The notes under the pieces: generated by a model | What the model was told of the DNA's origin: nothing | The model's database searches: none | Seen by the model: the letters and a program-made list of their open reading frames with translations, nothing else | Position numbers and translations under genes: made by a program | DNA from: Chryseobacterium cheonjiense | GTDB taxonomy: Bacteria; Bacteroidota; Bacteroidia; Flavobacteriales; Weeksellaceae | Direction of reading: 5' to 3' | DNA length: 64,000 bases | Assembly: GCF_012927265.1 (NCBI RefSeq) | Contig: NZ_JABBGF010000001.1 | Span: 1,672,502-1,736,501 of the forward strand | Shown: piece by piece, positions 18,613 through 27,495 of the stretch | Layout of the letters: every line of letters begins with the position of its first letter | How positions within the stretch are numbered: the stretch's first letter is position 1

Positions 18613-18620
18613 TACTTTTG
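18613..18620 (+). promoter_or_regulatory. Bacteroidota -7 box of the efflux operon
   Basis: TACTTTTG matches TAnnTTTG; the ATG of the regulator gene is at 18637. The nearest upstream TTTG is 24 bases away, slightly more than the usual spacing. Confidence 0.55.
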
Positions 18621-18636
18621 CTCAAATTTATATACC

Positions 18637-19089
18637 ATGCATAAGAGTATAGAAATTGATGAGAAAATTTTCCAGGATGCCGTAAAATTTTACGGCACAG
18701 TTTTCAATATACCTCCTCTGGCATCAAAAATATATGCTTACCTGCTCTTCGATTACGAAAAAGTAGGTATTCCTTTTGATGAATTTGTGGAAGTATTTTC
18801 AGCCAGTAAGAGCTCAGTATCTACCAGTATTTCCCTCTTGCTGAATGCAGAACTGATTATAGACCACAATAAAATGGACGAGCGGAAAAGATATTTTTTC
18901 ATCAATGACGGTTACAAAAAAATCAGATTTGAAAAAATAGTACAGAAAATGAAAGACGAATTAAAACTACTGGACGACCTGGACCAATTTAAGAAAAATC
19001 ACAATGGATACGATGAAAAAATAGAAGCTTATAAAGCTCTTTTAAATAAAAATATTATTAATATTCAGGAATCTCTTAATAAACTATAA
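18637..19089 (+). CDS. GbsR/MarR-type transcriptional regulator of the efflux operon
   Basis: The 150-residue protein has a winged-helix core: PPLASKIYAYLLFDYEKVGIPFDEFVEVFSASKSSVSTSISLLLNAELI, with the recognition helix in SKSSVSTSISLLLNAE (about residues 52-67). The wing is DERKRYFFINDGYKKI, followed by a long C-terminal helix for dimerisation. It is of the GbsR/MarR group. Only one base separates its stop from the ATG of the membrane-fusion gene, so it is in the same operon. A palindrome in its own promoter suggests autoregulation that also controls the pump. The inducing compound is unknown. Confidence 0.86.
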   Translation: MHKSIEIDEKIFQDAVKFYGTVFNIPPLASKIYAYLLFDYEKVGIPFDEFVEVFSASKSSVSTSISLLLNAELIIDHNKMDERKRYFFINDGYKKIRFEKIVQKMKDELKLLDDLDQFKKNHNGYDEKIEAYKALLNKNIINIQESLNKL

Positions 19090-19090
19090 A

Positions 19091-20278
19091 ATGAATAATA
19101 AACTAGTTATACTTTCCATTGCGGCGCTTTCTCTAGTAGCCTGCAAAAAAGAAGCTCCAAAACAGGACGGCCCGAAACCCTATCCTGTTATCAATGTGGA
19201 AGCGAAAAATATAGTGGGTTATCAGACGTTCCCGGCAACCATTCAGGGTAGGGTAAACAACGATGTACGTGCTAAAATCCAGGGATATATCACACAGGTT
19301 CTGGTAGACGAAGGACAGTACGTAACCAAAGGACAGCCTTTGTTCCGCCTTGAAACCAACATCCTGAATGAAAATGCAGCAGCTTCAAAAGCGGGAATCG
19401 GTGCTGCCGAATCCAATATTGCAGCAGCACAGGCAGCTGTAAGCGCAGCCAATGTAGAAGTAAACAAGCTGAAACCTCTGGTACAGAAAAATATCATCAG
19501 TAATGTTCAATTGCAGACTGCCCAGGCTAATCTTGCCCAGGCTCAGGCCCAATTGAAGCAGGCTCAGGCGGCTAAAAGCCAGGCGGTGGCCAACTATAAA
19601 GGAGTACAAGCCAATATCGAATATTCCATCATCCGTGCGCCTATTTCCGGAGTCATCGGAAAACTTCCTTTGAAAGCCGGAAGCCTGGTAGGTCCTTCGG
19701 ACCAGATGCCTTTAACCACTATTTCTGACACTTCAGAAATCTATGCATACTTTTCAATGAACGAAAAGGAATATTTTGATTTCCTTGAAAAATCTACCGG
19801 CGCTACAATGCCTGAAAAAATCAAAAATCTTCCTATGGTTGAATTACAGCTTGCCAACGGAAGCCTTTATCCCGAAAAAGGAAGAATAGAAGCCATTACA
19901 GGACAAATTGACCCTTCAACAGGGACCATACAGTTCAGAGTAGCTTTCACCAATGCACAGAAACTTTTAAGTAACGGAAACAGCGGAACCATAAGATTTC
20001 CTCAGCGTTATGACAACGTTCTGGTTGTTCCGGAAAGTGCCACTTACGAACAACAGGGTATTGTTTACGTGTACAAAGTTGATAAGAGCGATACGGCAAG
20101 AAATGTTGTCGTAAATGTAATCGACAGAATCGACAATATGGCATTAATTAAATCCGGTGTTAATAAAGGAGAAACCATTATTGCAGCAGGAATCGGAGGT
20201 CTTAAGCCCGGAACTGCCGTTAAAAAGCAGCCTGTAAAAATGGATAGTCTAGTTCAATCTATAAAACCGAAATTCTAA
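19091..20278 (+). CDS. RND efflux periplasmic adaptor lipoprotein (AcrA/MexA type)
   Basis: The 395-residue membrane-fusion protein has a lipobox ending at Cys19 (ALSLVACKK). Its domains run as an outer beta-barrel and lipoyl half (VRAKIQGYITQVLVDEGQYVTKGQPLFRLE, about 50-80), an Ala/Gln-rich coiled-coil hairpin (ENAAASKAG to KSQAVANY, 95-170), and the return lipoyl half IEYSIIRAPISGVIGKLPLKAGSLV. A beta-barrel and a membrane-proximal domain follow (FRVAFTNAQKLLSNGNSGTIRFP). It bridges the inner-membrane pump and the outer-membrane channel, both encoded downstream. It is part of the regulator-adaptor-pump-channel operon. Confidence 0.93.
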   Translation: MNNKLVILSIAALSLVACKKEAPKQDGPKPYPVINVEAKNIVGYQTFPATIQGRVNNDVRAKIQGYITQVLVDEGQYVTKGQPLFRLETNILNENAAASKAGIGAAESNIAAAQAAVSAANVEVNKLKPLVQKNIISNVQLQTAQANLAQAQAQLKQAQAAKSQAVANYKGVQANIEYSIIRAPISGVIGKLPLKAGSLVGPSDQMPLTTISDTSEIYAYFSMNEKEYFDFLEKSTGATMPEKIKNLPMVELQLANGSLYPEKGRIEAITGQIDPSTGTIQFRVAFTNAQKLLSNGNSGTIRFPQRYDNVLVVPESATYEQQGIVYVYKVDKSDTARNVVVNVIDRIDNMALIKSGVNKGETIIAAGIGGLKPGTAVKKQPVKMDSLVQSIKPKF

Positions 20279-20281
20279 AAA

Positions 20282-23200
20282 ATGATTAAAAATTTTATAA
20301 ACAGACCGGTTTTATCCACGGTAATCTCAATCCTGATTGTGATTCTCGGGGTACTGGGACTGACTGCGCTTCCTGTCACACAATATCCGGACATTGCTCC
20401 TCCAACCGTAAGTGTTACGGCCAACTATACCGGAGCCAATGCGGAAACCGTTATGAAAAGTGTGGTTGTTCCTCTGGAAGAACAGATCAACGGGGTAGAG
20501 GGGATGGATTACATTACTTCAAGTGCAGGAAATGATGGTTCAGCCAATATTCAGGTATTCTTCAAACAGGGAATTGATCCTGACATTGCTGCGGTGAACG
20601 TTCAGAACCGTGTAACGAGAGCAACACCTTTGCTTCCAAGTGAGGTAACACGTTCAGGGGTTGTTACCCAGAAACAGCAGACCAGTGCCTTGATGTACAT
20701 GTCTTTCTATTCTGAAAATAAAGATCTTGATGATGTTTATCTTCAGAACTTTTTGAATATCAATGTGATTCCGAATTTGAAGAGAATTAACGGAGTAGGT
20801 GATGCCAACGTTTTCGGGGGTAAAAACTATTCGATGAGAGTATGGCTGGATCCTGCAAAAATGGCAGCCTACGGCATTACTCCAACAGATGTTACCAACG
20901 CCATCAACGAGCAGAGTAGAGAAGCTGCAGCCGGTTCCATCGGGCAGAACAGCGGAAGCTCTTTTGAATACATCATTAAATATGTAGGTAAATTCAACGA
21001 AAAAGAACAGTACGATAACATCATCATCAAATCTCTCGGAGACGGACAAAACCTAATGCTGAAAGATGTCGCTAAGGTAGAACTTGCCGGACAGTCTTAT
21101 ACGGGCATCGGGGAAAACGGAAACAACCCTTCTATCAGTATGGGGATTTTCCAGACACCGGGTTCAAACGCTCAGGAGATTATCAAAAATATTAAAACAT
21201 ATCTGAAATCAGCAGAAGGAAGCTTTCCCGAAGGAATTAAATATACATTCAACTTCGATACCAATGAATTCCTTGAAGCATCAATCGATAAAGTAGTTCA
21301 TACGTTGATTGAAGCATTCATCCTGGTATTTATTGTAGTATATATTTTCCTGCAGGATTTCAGATCAACGCTTATTCCGGCTATTGCAGTTCCGGTTTCC
21401 ATTGTGGGAGCCTTTTTCTTCCTGAATTTATTCGGATATTCGTTAAACTTATTAACCTTATTCGCTTTGGTACTGGCGATTGGTATTGTGGTGGATGATG
21501 CCATCGTCGTCGTCGAGGCAGTACACGCCAAAATGGAACATGGGATCTCAGACGCCAAAAAAGCGACGGTGGAAGCAATGGATGAAATTACGGGAGCTAT
21601 TATTTCAATTACCTTAGTAATGGCATCGGTATTTATTCCGGTAACTTTTATTACTGGTCCTACGGGAGTTTTCTACCAGCAGTTTGGGATTACGCTTATT
21701 GTAGCCATCATCATTTCTGCAATTAATGCCTTAACATTAAGTCCGGTTTTATGTTCTTTATTCTTAAAACCTCACGATGCACATCATGCAGAATATAAAA
21801 ATTTAAATTTCATTCAGAAGTTTTTCTATAAATTTAATATTGCCTTCAAAACAACAACGGAACGTTACGGAAGAGGCTTTATTTTCCTTTTAAGACACAA
21901 ATGGGTTACCCTGATTATTTTTGCCGTTACGGGAGGAATTTTATATTGGGCAAGTACCACCATGAAAAAAGGATTTGTACCTACGGAAGACAGAGGGATT
22001 ATCTTTACCGATGTTCAGCTTCCTCCGGGTGCTTCTATGGAAAGAACCTACAATGCTTTAAAAACGCTTCAGGCTAAAGCTTTAAAAGTTCCGGGAGTAC
22101 AGAACGTAACGATTTCCACCGGTAGAGGTTTCCTTTCCGGAAACGGAAGCAATAATGGTCTCGCATTCGTTAAGCTTAAACCTTTTGACGAAAGAAAAAA
22201 GGACGGACAGACTTCAGAAGATATTACTAAAAAACTATTCGGTATTACGGGAGCTGTTCCCGACGCTAAAGTAGTGTTCTTCCAGCCGCCGAGTGTACCC
22301 GGATTCGGGAGCAGTGCCGGTTTTGAGATGGTCTTACTGGATAAATCAGGAGGAGAATACGCCGACCTTGATAATAAAACAAATGAATTCATCGGCAAGC
22401 TGATGCAGAGACCTGAAATTGAATTTGCCCAGACTTCATTCAATACCAAATATCCGCAGTATGAAATGCAGATCAACGTTCCTTTGGCGAAACAACTTGG
22501 CGTTTCTGTAAGCGATATCCTCTCAACCATGCAGGGATACATCGGGGGAATTTATACCGCAGATTTTACCAAATACGGGAAACAGTTCAGGGTAATGGTT
22601 CAGGCTCTTCCTGAAAACAGACAGAAGATAGAAAATCTGAATGAACTGTATGTAAAAACAGGATCAGGAGTAATGTCACCGATTTCCCAGTTCGTTACCT
22701 TAAATAAAGCATACGGACCGCAGTCGGTAAGCCGTTACAACCTATTTACATCCGTAAAAATAACAGGAGCGAACTCAGCTGGTTTCAGTTCCGGGGATGC
22801 CATTACAGCCGTTCAGCAGGTGGCAAAAGAAACATTAAACCAAAATTATGATGTTGAATTTACCGGATTGACCAGAGAGGAATTAAATTCCGGATCTCAG
22901 ACCGTTCTGATCTTTGCTTTAAGTTTGATCTTCGTTTACTTCATTCTTTCTGCACAGTATGAAAGTTATATTCTTCCGCTGATCGTGGTTATCTCTCTTC
23001 CTCTTGGGGTAATGGGAGCCTATTTCGGACAGAAAATTATGGGATTGGAAAATAACATTTATTTCCAGATTGCATTAATTATGTTGGTGGGGCTTTTAGC
23101 GAAAAATGCCATCTTAATTGTGGAATTTGCCGTACAGCGGAGACATCACGGAGAAACCATCGTCATGTCTGCTATCAATGCTGCCAAAGCGAGATTAAGA

Positions 23201-23428
23201 CCTATCCTGATGACTTCATTTGCATTCATCTTCGGACTTTTACCATTGGTATTAGCAAGCGGAATTGGTGCTGTTGGTAACAGATCCATCGCTACGGGGG
23301 CCGCAATAGGATTATTGATAGGTACCATTTTAGGACTTTTCGTCATTCCTGTACTGTACGTTATTTTCGAATACCTGCAGGAAAAAGTGAAACCTATTAA
23401 AAAAGAAGAAATCAATTTAGCAGAATAA
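20282..23428 (+). CDS. RND multidrug efflux pump, HAE1 (AcrB) type
   Basis: This 1048-residue proton antiporter has the AcrB layout: helix 1 at MIKNFINRPVLSTVISILIV, a first periplasmic loop, helices 2-6, a second loop and the C-terminal helix group. The proton-relay pair is Asp405-Asp406 in GIVVDDAIVVVE (AcrB Asp407-Asp408). The porter region contains GDANVFGGKNYSMRVWLDP and NEQSREAAAG, as in AcrB relatives. GLLAKNAILIVEFA near residue 945 is the matching helix-10 motif with its relay lysine. Three bases separate it from the adaptor stop. The substrate range is not predictable from sequence. Confidence 0.95.
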   Translation: MIKNFINRPVLSTVISILIVILGVLGLTALPVTQYPDIAPPTVSVTANYTGANAETVMKSVVVPLEEQINGVEGMDYITSSAGNDGSANIQVFFKQGIDPDIAAVNVQNRVTRATPLLPSEVTRSGVVTQKQQTSALMYMSFYSENKDLDDVYLQNFLNINVIPNLKRINGVGDANVFGGKNYSMRVWLDPAKMAAYGITPTDVTNAINEQSREAAAGSIGQNSGSSFEYIIKYVGKFNEKEQYDNIIIKSLGDGQNLMLKDVAKVELAGQSYTGIGENGNNPSISMGIFQTPGSNAQEIIKNIKTYLKSAEGSFPEGIKYTFNFDTNEFLEASIDKVVHTLIEAFILVFIVVYIFLQDFRSTLIPAIAVPVSIVGAFFFLNLFGYSLNLLTLFALVLAIGIVVDDAIVVVEAVHAKMEHGISDAKKATVEAMDEITGAIISITLVMASVFIPVTFITGPTGVFYQQFGITLIVAIIISAINALTLSPVLCSLFLKPHDAHHAEYKNLNFIQKFFYKFNIAFKTTTERYGRGFIFLLRHKWVTLIIFAVTGGILYWASTTMKKGFVPTEDRGIIFTDVQLPPGASMERTYNALKTLQAKALKVPGVQNVTISTGRGFLSGNGSNNGLAFVKLKPFDERKKDGQTSEDITKKLFGITGAVPDAKVVFFQPPSVPGFGSSAGFEMVLLDKSGGEYADLDNKTNEFIGKLMQRPEIEFAQTSFNTKYPQYEMQINVPLAKQLGVSVSDILSTMQGYIGGIYTADFTKYGKQFRVMVQALPENRQKIENLNELYVKTGSGVMSPISQFVTLNKAYGPQSVSRYNLFTSVKITGANSAGFSSGDAITAVQQVAKETLNQNYDVEFTGLTREELNSGSQTVLIFALSLIFVYFILSAQYESYILPLIVVISLPLGVMGAYFGQKIMGLENNIYFQIALIMLVGLLAKNAILIVEFAVQRRHHGETIVMSAINAAKARLRPILMTSFAFIFGLLPLVLASGIGAVGNRSIATGAAIGLLIGTILGLFVIPVLYVIFEYLQEKVKPIKKEEINLAE

Positions 23429-23505
23429 TTAAGCATGTTCATGGTTTCGGTTTAATGTTAAATTAAAATCCGGAACCATGGACTTTAAACCTTAAACTTC
23501 AAATA

Positions 23506-24921
23506 ATGAAGAATATTTTAAATAGTATAAAAGGAATATCTTTTTCGATAGTGCTTGTTGCTTTAGTATCATCGTGTATGGCGAGAAAGGAATACAACAG
23601 ACCCAACAATGTTGTAGACGAAAAGCTGTACCGTACCGATATGCTTCCTGCAGACAGCACGAATATCGCCAATGTTTCGTGGAAAGAAATCTTTACCGAT
23701 CCTATCCTTCAGAAACATATTTCAAAAGCGCTGGAAAATAACCTTGACATTAGAATTGCCCTACAGAGCATTGCTTCCGCAGAGGCGTATCTTAAACAAA
23801 GCAAAGCAGCTTACCAGCCTACTTTATCCGTGGGGCCCAACTATACCTTTCAGACCCAGTCTATCAACACCCAATTTGGGCAGATTATCGGGGAAAGAAG
23901 ATATGTAAATCAGTTTGATATCACGGCAAGCATCGGCTGGGAAGCCGACATCTGGGGAAGGCTGAAATCACAGGAAAAAGCCCAATATGCGGCTTACCTC
24001 GGAACCATTGCTGCCCATAAAGCGGTGAAAAGTGATTTGGTAGCATCTGTAGCTTCGGCGTATTATCAGCTTTTGACCTATGATGCACAGAAGAAAATCA
24101 TTACCGAAACCATTGCGGTGCGCGAAAGAAATCTCGAAACAACGAGAGCTTTAAAAACAGCAGGAACTTTAACAGAGGTTGCCGTACAGCAAAGTGAAGC
24201 CTTAGTTTTTAACGCTAAATCTTTACTGATCGATATCGATACGCAGATTCAATTGCTGGAAAACACAATGAGCCTTCTAATGGGAGAGCCTTCTCACACC
24301 ATCGAAAGATCTACTTTGGAAGGCCAGCGTCTTCCTATCGATGTGAAACTAGGATATCCGGCGCAGCTTTTGGCCAACCGTCCGGATGTGATGAGAGCAG
24401 AGTACAACCTGATCAATGCTTTTGAACTAACCAATTCTGCGAAAGCACAGTTTTATCCTACTTTAAGACTAACCGGAAGCGGGGGAGTTCAGTCAGTAGA
24501 TATTGACCATTTATTCAGTGTAAACTCATTGTTTGCCAATGTTGTGGCCGGTCTGGCACAGCCTATTTTAAACAGAAGAGCGATCAGAACCAATTATGAT
24601 GTAAGTCTTGCCAACCAGGAAACAGCGTATCTGAATTTCAGAAAAGCAGTTCTTACAGCAGGAAAAGAAGTTTCTGATGCCATAAGGGTTTTCTCAGTGC
24701 AGGATTCTTTTATTGAATTAAAACAAAAAGAGCTGAATGCCTATAAAAACTCTGTTGAATATTCTCAGGAGCTAGTAAACTACGGGATGGCCAATTATCT
24801 TGAAGTATTAAACGCCAGCGTAAACTCACTGAATGCAGAACTGAATATTGCCAATGCAGAATACAGTAAAATGAGAGCTGCCGTTGAGCTTTATCAGGCT
24901 CTTGGCGGAGGATGGAAATAA
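23506..24921 (+). CDS. TolC-like outer-membrane efflux lipoprotein (NodT family)
   Basis: This 471-residue factor has a lipobox ending at Cys24 (ALVSSCMARK). Two OEP repeats follow: the first with ALENNLDIRIALQSIASAEAYLKQSKAAYQP and IGWEADIWGRLKSQEKAQYAAYLGT, the second with YPAQLLANRPDVMRAEYNLINAFELTNSAKAQFYPTLRLTGSGG and TAGKEVSDAIRVFSVQ. ANRPDVMRAE is the signature linker between repeats in the NodT group. It forms the trimeric exit duct of the tripartite pump and is the last gene of the operon, followed by a strong hairpin. Confidence 0.93.
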   Translation: MKNILNSIKGISFSIVLVALVSSCMARKEYNRPNNVVDEKLYRTDMLPADSTNIANVSWKEIFTDPILQKHISKALENNLDIRIALQSIASAEAYLKQSKAAYQPTLSVGPNYTFQTQSINTQFGQIIGERRYVNQFDITASIGWEADIWGRLKSQEKAQYAAYLGTIAAHKAVKSDLVASVASAYYQLLTYDAQKKIITETIAVRERNLETTRALKTAGTLTEVAVQQSEALVFNAKSLLIDIDTQIQLLENTMSLLMGEPSHTIERSTLEGQRLPIDVKLGYPAQLLANRPDVMRAEYNLINAFELTNSAKAQFYPTLRLTGSGGVQSVDIDHLFSVNSLFANVVAGLAQPILNRRAIRTNYDVSLANQETAYLNFRKAVLTAGKEVSDAIRVFSVQDSFIELKQKELNAYKNSVEYSQELVNYGMANYLEVLNASVNSLNAELNIANAEYSKMRAAVELYQALGGGWK

Positions 24922-24942
24922 TTTAAGTTAGTAAATACATAT

Positions 24943-24984
24943 AAAAGCAGAACGCGCATCGTTGATGTGCGTTCTGCTTTTTTA
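24943..24984 (+). terminator. Terminator of the efflux operon
   Basis: Arms at 24943-24960 and 24964-24981 form an 18-bp stem with one G-U pair and a 3-base loop, followed by T residues. Confidence 0.9.
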
Positions 24985-25044
24985 TTTAAAATATCTGAAA
25001 TAATGGTGGTTAGCTGTAAATGCTGAAGAAAATTAAATAAAATG

Positions 25045-25075
25045 TTTGCACATTTGGTTTAAATAGCTATTTTTG
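25045..25075 (+). promoter_or_regulatory. Promoter of tRNA-Ala
   Basis: TTTG at 25045-25048 and TATTTTTG at 25068-25075 are separated by 19 bases. This is a full match to the Bacteroidota -33/-7 consensus, 20 bases before the tRNA. Confidence 0.7.
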
Positions 25076-25095
25076 TACCGCTTTAAACAGTAAAA

Positions 25096-25169
25096 GGGGA
25101 ATTAGCTCATCTGGCTAGAGCGTTAGACTGGCAGTCTAAAGGTGACGGGTTCGATCCCCGTATTCTCCA
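25096..25169 (+). tRNA. tRNA-Ala, anticodon GGC
   Basis: The 74-base cloverleaf pairs GGGGAAT with ATTCTCC in the acceptor stem, with the G3-U70 wobble that marks alanine tRNAs. The D-arm is GCTC/GAGC. The anticodon arm TTAGA-CTGGCAG-TCTAA gives anticodon GGC (reads GCC and GCU). The T-arm is ACGGG-TTCGATC-CCCGT. CCA is not encoded. A terminator follows directly. Confidence 0.95.
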
Positions 25170-25174
25170 CATTT
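25157..25174 (+). repeat. tRNA 3'-end copy of a short direct repeat
   Basis: CCCGTATTCTCCACATTT, the tRNA 3' end, recurs with 2 differences in 18 at 25438-25455. It could be an old attachment site; see the finding. Confidence 0.4.
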
Positions 25175-25176
25175 AC

Positions 25177-25213
25177 AAAGAGTTACATTTATTAAATTGT
25201 AACTCTTTTTTTT
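25177..25213 (+). terminator. Terminator of tRNA-Ala
   Basis: AAAGAGTTACA (25177-25187) and TGTAACTCTTT (25198-25208) form an 11-bp stem followed by a T-run. Confidence 0.88.
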
Positions 25214-25437
25214 ATAATCCTATTTTTACGGAGATGAACGTTAGTCATTTACATCCGTCTAACCAACTACAAAAACTTTTTCTAAAAAAATTCAGCAACA
25301 ATAGTTCATTCCAGATATTTTATTATCTTTGGAAATAATTAAAAATAGAAGAAAAACAGGTAAAAACTGACTATTTTTATAAGAAAATCAAAATACAACC
25401 CATTTATTAATCAGGAGATAAGGAATTTAATTAAAAA

Positions 25438-25455
25438 CCCATATTCTCCATATTT
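25438..25455 (+). repeat. Second copy of the tRNA-Ala 3'-end repeat
   Basis: CCCATATTCTCCATATTT matches the tRNA 3' end at 25157-25174 in 16 of 18 positions. Only about 260 noncoding bases lie between the copies. Confidence 0.4.
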
Positions 25456-25473
25456 GTTTATAAAACAAAGACT

Positions 25474-25851
25474 ATGAAGAAAATATTTTTACTTGTGTTC
25501 ACCGCTTTTTTATTCATCGGTTGCGGCAAAGATGAAGATACCATTTATGATTTTATCGGTACCTGGGCCGGAACTTACTCCGGAACAGAAAAAGGAAGCT
25601 GGAACATTGTAGTGGCAAGCGACGGAAAAGTAACCGGAACACTGGATTCTGAACAGACCACAGAAAACTATTACATTACCGGTACCCTTACCGAATCCGG
25701 CGAACTTAACGCCACCATCGGTTCACCTGCGGACGGAGAATTCAAGGGAACGCTTACAAGAGAAGATAAAAAAGCAAGCGGAACATGGGTAAATGCAGTT
25801 CCGTCACCCACGAGATCCGGAACATGGAAAGGTGAAAAAACATCCAAATAA
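25474..25851 (+). CDS. Small lipoprotein of unknown function
   Basis: The 125-residue product has the type II signal MKKIFLLVFTAFLFIGCGK with Cys17 as the lipidated residue. The rest is beta-rich and Thr/Gly/Ser-rich, with repeated GTW turns (GTWAGTYSG, KASGTWVNA, RSGTWKGEK), as in small lipocalin-like or avidin-like barrels. I do not recognise a named family. It stands alone, with a terminator after it. It is probably exported to the outer membrane, since it has no inner-membrane retention signal I can recognise. Confidence 0.7.
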   Translation: MKKIFLLVFTAFLFIGCGKDEDTIYDFIGTWAGTYSGTEKGSWNIVVASDGKVTGTLDSEQTTENYYITGTLTESGELNATIGSPADGEFKGTLTREDKKASGTWVNAVPSPTRSGTWKGEKTSK

Positions 25852-25869
25852 TACAATCATTCACTATAC

Positions 25870-25898
25870 AAAGCTATTCATCTGAATAGCTTTTTTTA
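25870..25898 (+). terminator. Terminator of the 125-residue lipoprotein gene
   Basis: AAAGCTATTCA (25870-25880) and TGAATAGCTTT (25883-25893) form an 11-bp stem with a 2-base loop, then T residues. Confidence 0.85.
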
Positions 25899-25949
25899 TT
25901 TCCAGATATTTCATACCACGAAATGACAAAAAGGAAAACATAATTTATT

Positions 25950-25957
25950 TATATTTG
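25950..25957 (+). promoter_or_regulatory. Bacteroidota -7 box of the NlpC/P60 gene
   Basis: TATATTTG matches TAnnTTTG, 31 bases before the ATG at 25988. Confidence 0.5.
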
Positions 25958-25987
25958 TAGTCACGTTTGCCCGTAAAATCAAGAAAT

Positions 25988-26560
25988 ATGAAGAAGTGTC
26001 TGAATTATAAATATGTAAATAGCAAAACAATTCATTCGTTACTCATTGTATCTTTACTCACCGTTTCATGCGGAAGTTCGAAAAAAGCAGCTTCAAATAA
26101 AAGCTCCGGAAGCAAAGCTGTATCAAATACCGAAAACCTCAGAAACCTGGACTCGAAATTCAACGGCAAAGTTTCAAAATCTATTAATGAAATCCTTAAA
26201 GACGCCGAAAAATATCTGGGCGCACCATACAAATTCGGAGGAAATACCTCTTCAGGATTTGACTGCTCCGGATTCGCCGTAAAGGTTTTTGAAGAAAACG
26301 ATTATAAACTTCCACGTAGATCAGCAGACCAGGCCGAAACCGGAAATACAATAGACATCAGAGAAGTGAAACCCGGAGACCTCCTGTTCTTTGCTACAGC
26401 CGGCGGAACAAGGGTTTCCCATGTAGGGATCGTTCATGATATCGGAAATGACGGGGAGGTAAAATTTATTCACGCTTCCACAACAAAAGGCGTTATCATT
26501 TCATCCCTGAAAGAAAAATACTGGAATAAAGCGTATCTGCACGCAAAAAGAATTCTTTAA
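25988..26560 (+). CDS. NlpC/P60 (C40) cell-wall peptidase lipoprotein
   Basis: The 190-residue product has a signal peptide whose lipobox ends SLLTVSC, then a Ser/Lys-rich linker and a C40 domain from about residue 65. The catalytic triad is visible as Cys93 (FDCSGFAVKVF), His145 (SHVGIVHD) and His162 (FIHASTTKGV). In the family these enzymes cut the D-Glu to diamino-acid bond in peptidoglycan stem peptides. It has one catalytic domain and no SH3 domains, close to the E. coli Spr/MepS size. The ORF can start seven codons earlier at a non-ATG codon; the ATG at 25988 gives the proper signal peptide. Confidence 0.88.
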   Translation: MKKCLNYKYVNSKTIHSLLIVSLLTVSCGSSKKAASNKSSGSKAVSNTENLRNLDSKFNGKVSKSINEILKDAEKYLGAPYKFGGNTSSGFDCSGFAVKVFEENDYKLPRRSADQAETGNTIDIREVKPGDLLFFATAGGTRVSHVGIVHDIGNDGEVKFIHASTTKGVIISSLKEKYWNKAYLHAKRIL

Positions 26561-26620
26561 AAGCCATTCTTTAGACCGCATTCTGCTCATTACAGTCAGA
26601 AAATTTTCCTTAACTTTTTG

Positions 26621-26628
26621 TATCTTTG
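26621..26628 (+). promoter_or_regulatory. Bacteroidota -7 box of dapD
   Basis: TATCTTTG matches TAnnTTTG, 25 bases before the ATG of dapD. Confidence 0.55.
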
Positions 26629-26653
26629 GCGCAAATAATTTTAAACTAGAAAC

Positions 26654-27466
26654 ATGTCGTTACAACAAACAATTGAAAATATCTGGGACAACAGAGAATT
26701 ATTGCAGAATGAAGACAGCCAAAAGGCTATCAGAGAGGTTATTGCTTTGGTGGACAAGGGAGAGCTTCGTACAGCGGAGCCTACGGAAAACGGATGGCAG
26801 GTAAATGAATGGGTGAAAAAAGCAGTAGTAATGTATTTCCCGATTCAGAAAATGGAAACTATTGAAGTAGGTCCGTTTGAATTTCATGATAAAATGCCTT
26901 TGAAGAGGAACTATGCTGAAAAAGGCGTAAGAGTTGTACCGCATGCTGTGGCTAGAGAGGGAGCTTATATCGCTCCGGGAGTGATCATGATGCCTTCTTA
27001 TGTAAACATTGGTGCTTACGTGGATTCGGGAACAATGGTTGATACCTGGGCAACAGTGGGAAGCTGCGCGCAGATCGGTAAGAATGTTCACCTTAGCGGC
27101 GGTGTTGGAATCGGCGGAGTTCTGGAACCGCTTCAGGCTGCTCCGGTAATCATTGAAGACGATTGTTTTATCGGCTCAAGATGTATCGTGGTAGAAGGAG
27201 TACATGTAGAAAAAGAAGCCGTATTGGGAGCGAATGTCGTTCTTACGGCATCAACAAAAATTATTGACGTTACAGGTCCTGAACCGATTGAAATTAAAGG
27301 AAGAGTGCCTGCACGTTCGGTTGTAATTCCGGGAAGTTACACCAAACAGTATCCGGCCGGAGAATATCAGGTTCCTTGTGCTTTGATCATCGGCCAGAGA
27401 AAAGAATCTACAGACAAAAAAACGTCTTTAAATGATGCTTTGAGAGATAATAATGTTGCTGTTTAA
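26654..27466 (+). CDS. dapD: Tetrahydrodipicolinate N-succinyltransferase
   Basis: This 270-residue enzyme adds succinyl from succinyl-CoA to tetrahydrodipicolinate in the succinylase branch of lysine and diaminopimelate synthesis. The hexapeptide left-handed beta-helix is clear: GAYIAPGVIMMPSYVNIGAYVDSGTMVDTWATVGSCAQIGKNVHLSGGVGIGGVLEP in three parts, then DDCFIGSRCIVVEGVHVEKEAVLGANVVLTAST. The N-terminal helical domain (1-100) and C-terminal PCALIIGQRKESTDKKTSLNDALR fit DapD. The upstream cell-wall peptidase is a separate unit. Confidence 0.95.
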   Translation: MSLQQTIENIWDNRELLQNEDSQKAIREVIALVDKGELRTAEPTENGWQVNEWVKKAVVMYFPIQKMETIEVGPFEFHDKMPLKRNYAEKGVRVVPHAVAREGAYIAPGVIMMPSYVNIGAYVDSGTMVDTWATVGSCAQIGKNVHLSGGVGIGGVLEPLQAAPVIIEDDCFIGSRCIVVEGVHVEKEAVLGANVVLTASTKIIDVTGPEPIEIKGRVPARSVVIPGSYTKQYPAGEYQVPCALIIGQRKESTDKKTSLNDALRDNNVAV

Positions 27467-27495
27467 GAATACATTCTAAAACTAAAACCAAAATT

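Noticed and set aside
22069..22542. 157-codon minus-strand frame opposite the RND pump gene
   Set aside because: It is a shadow of the highly conserved pump coding sequence; no start context or motif.
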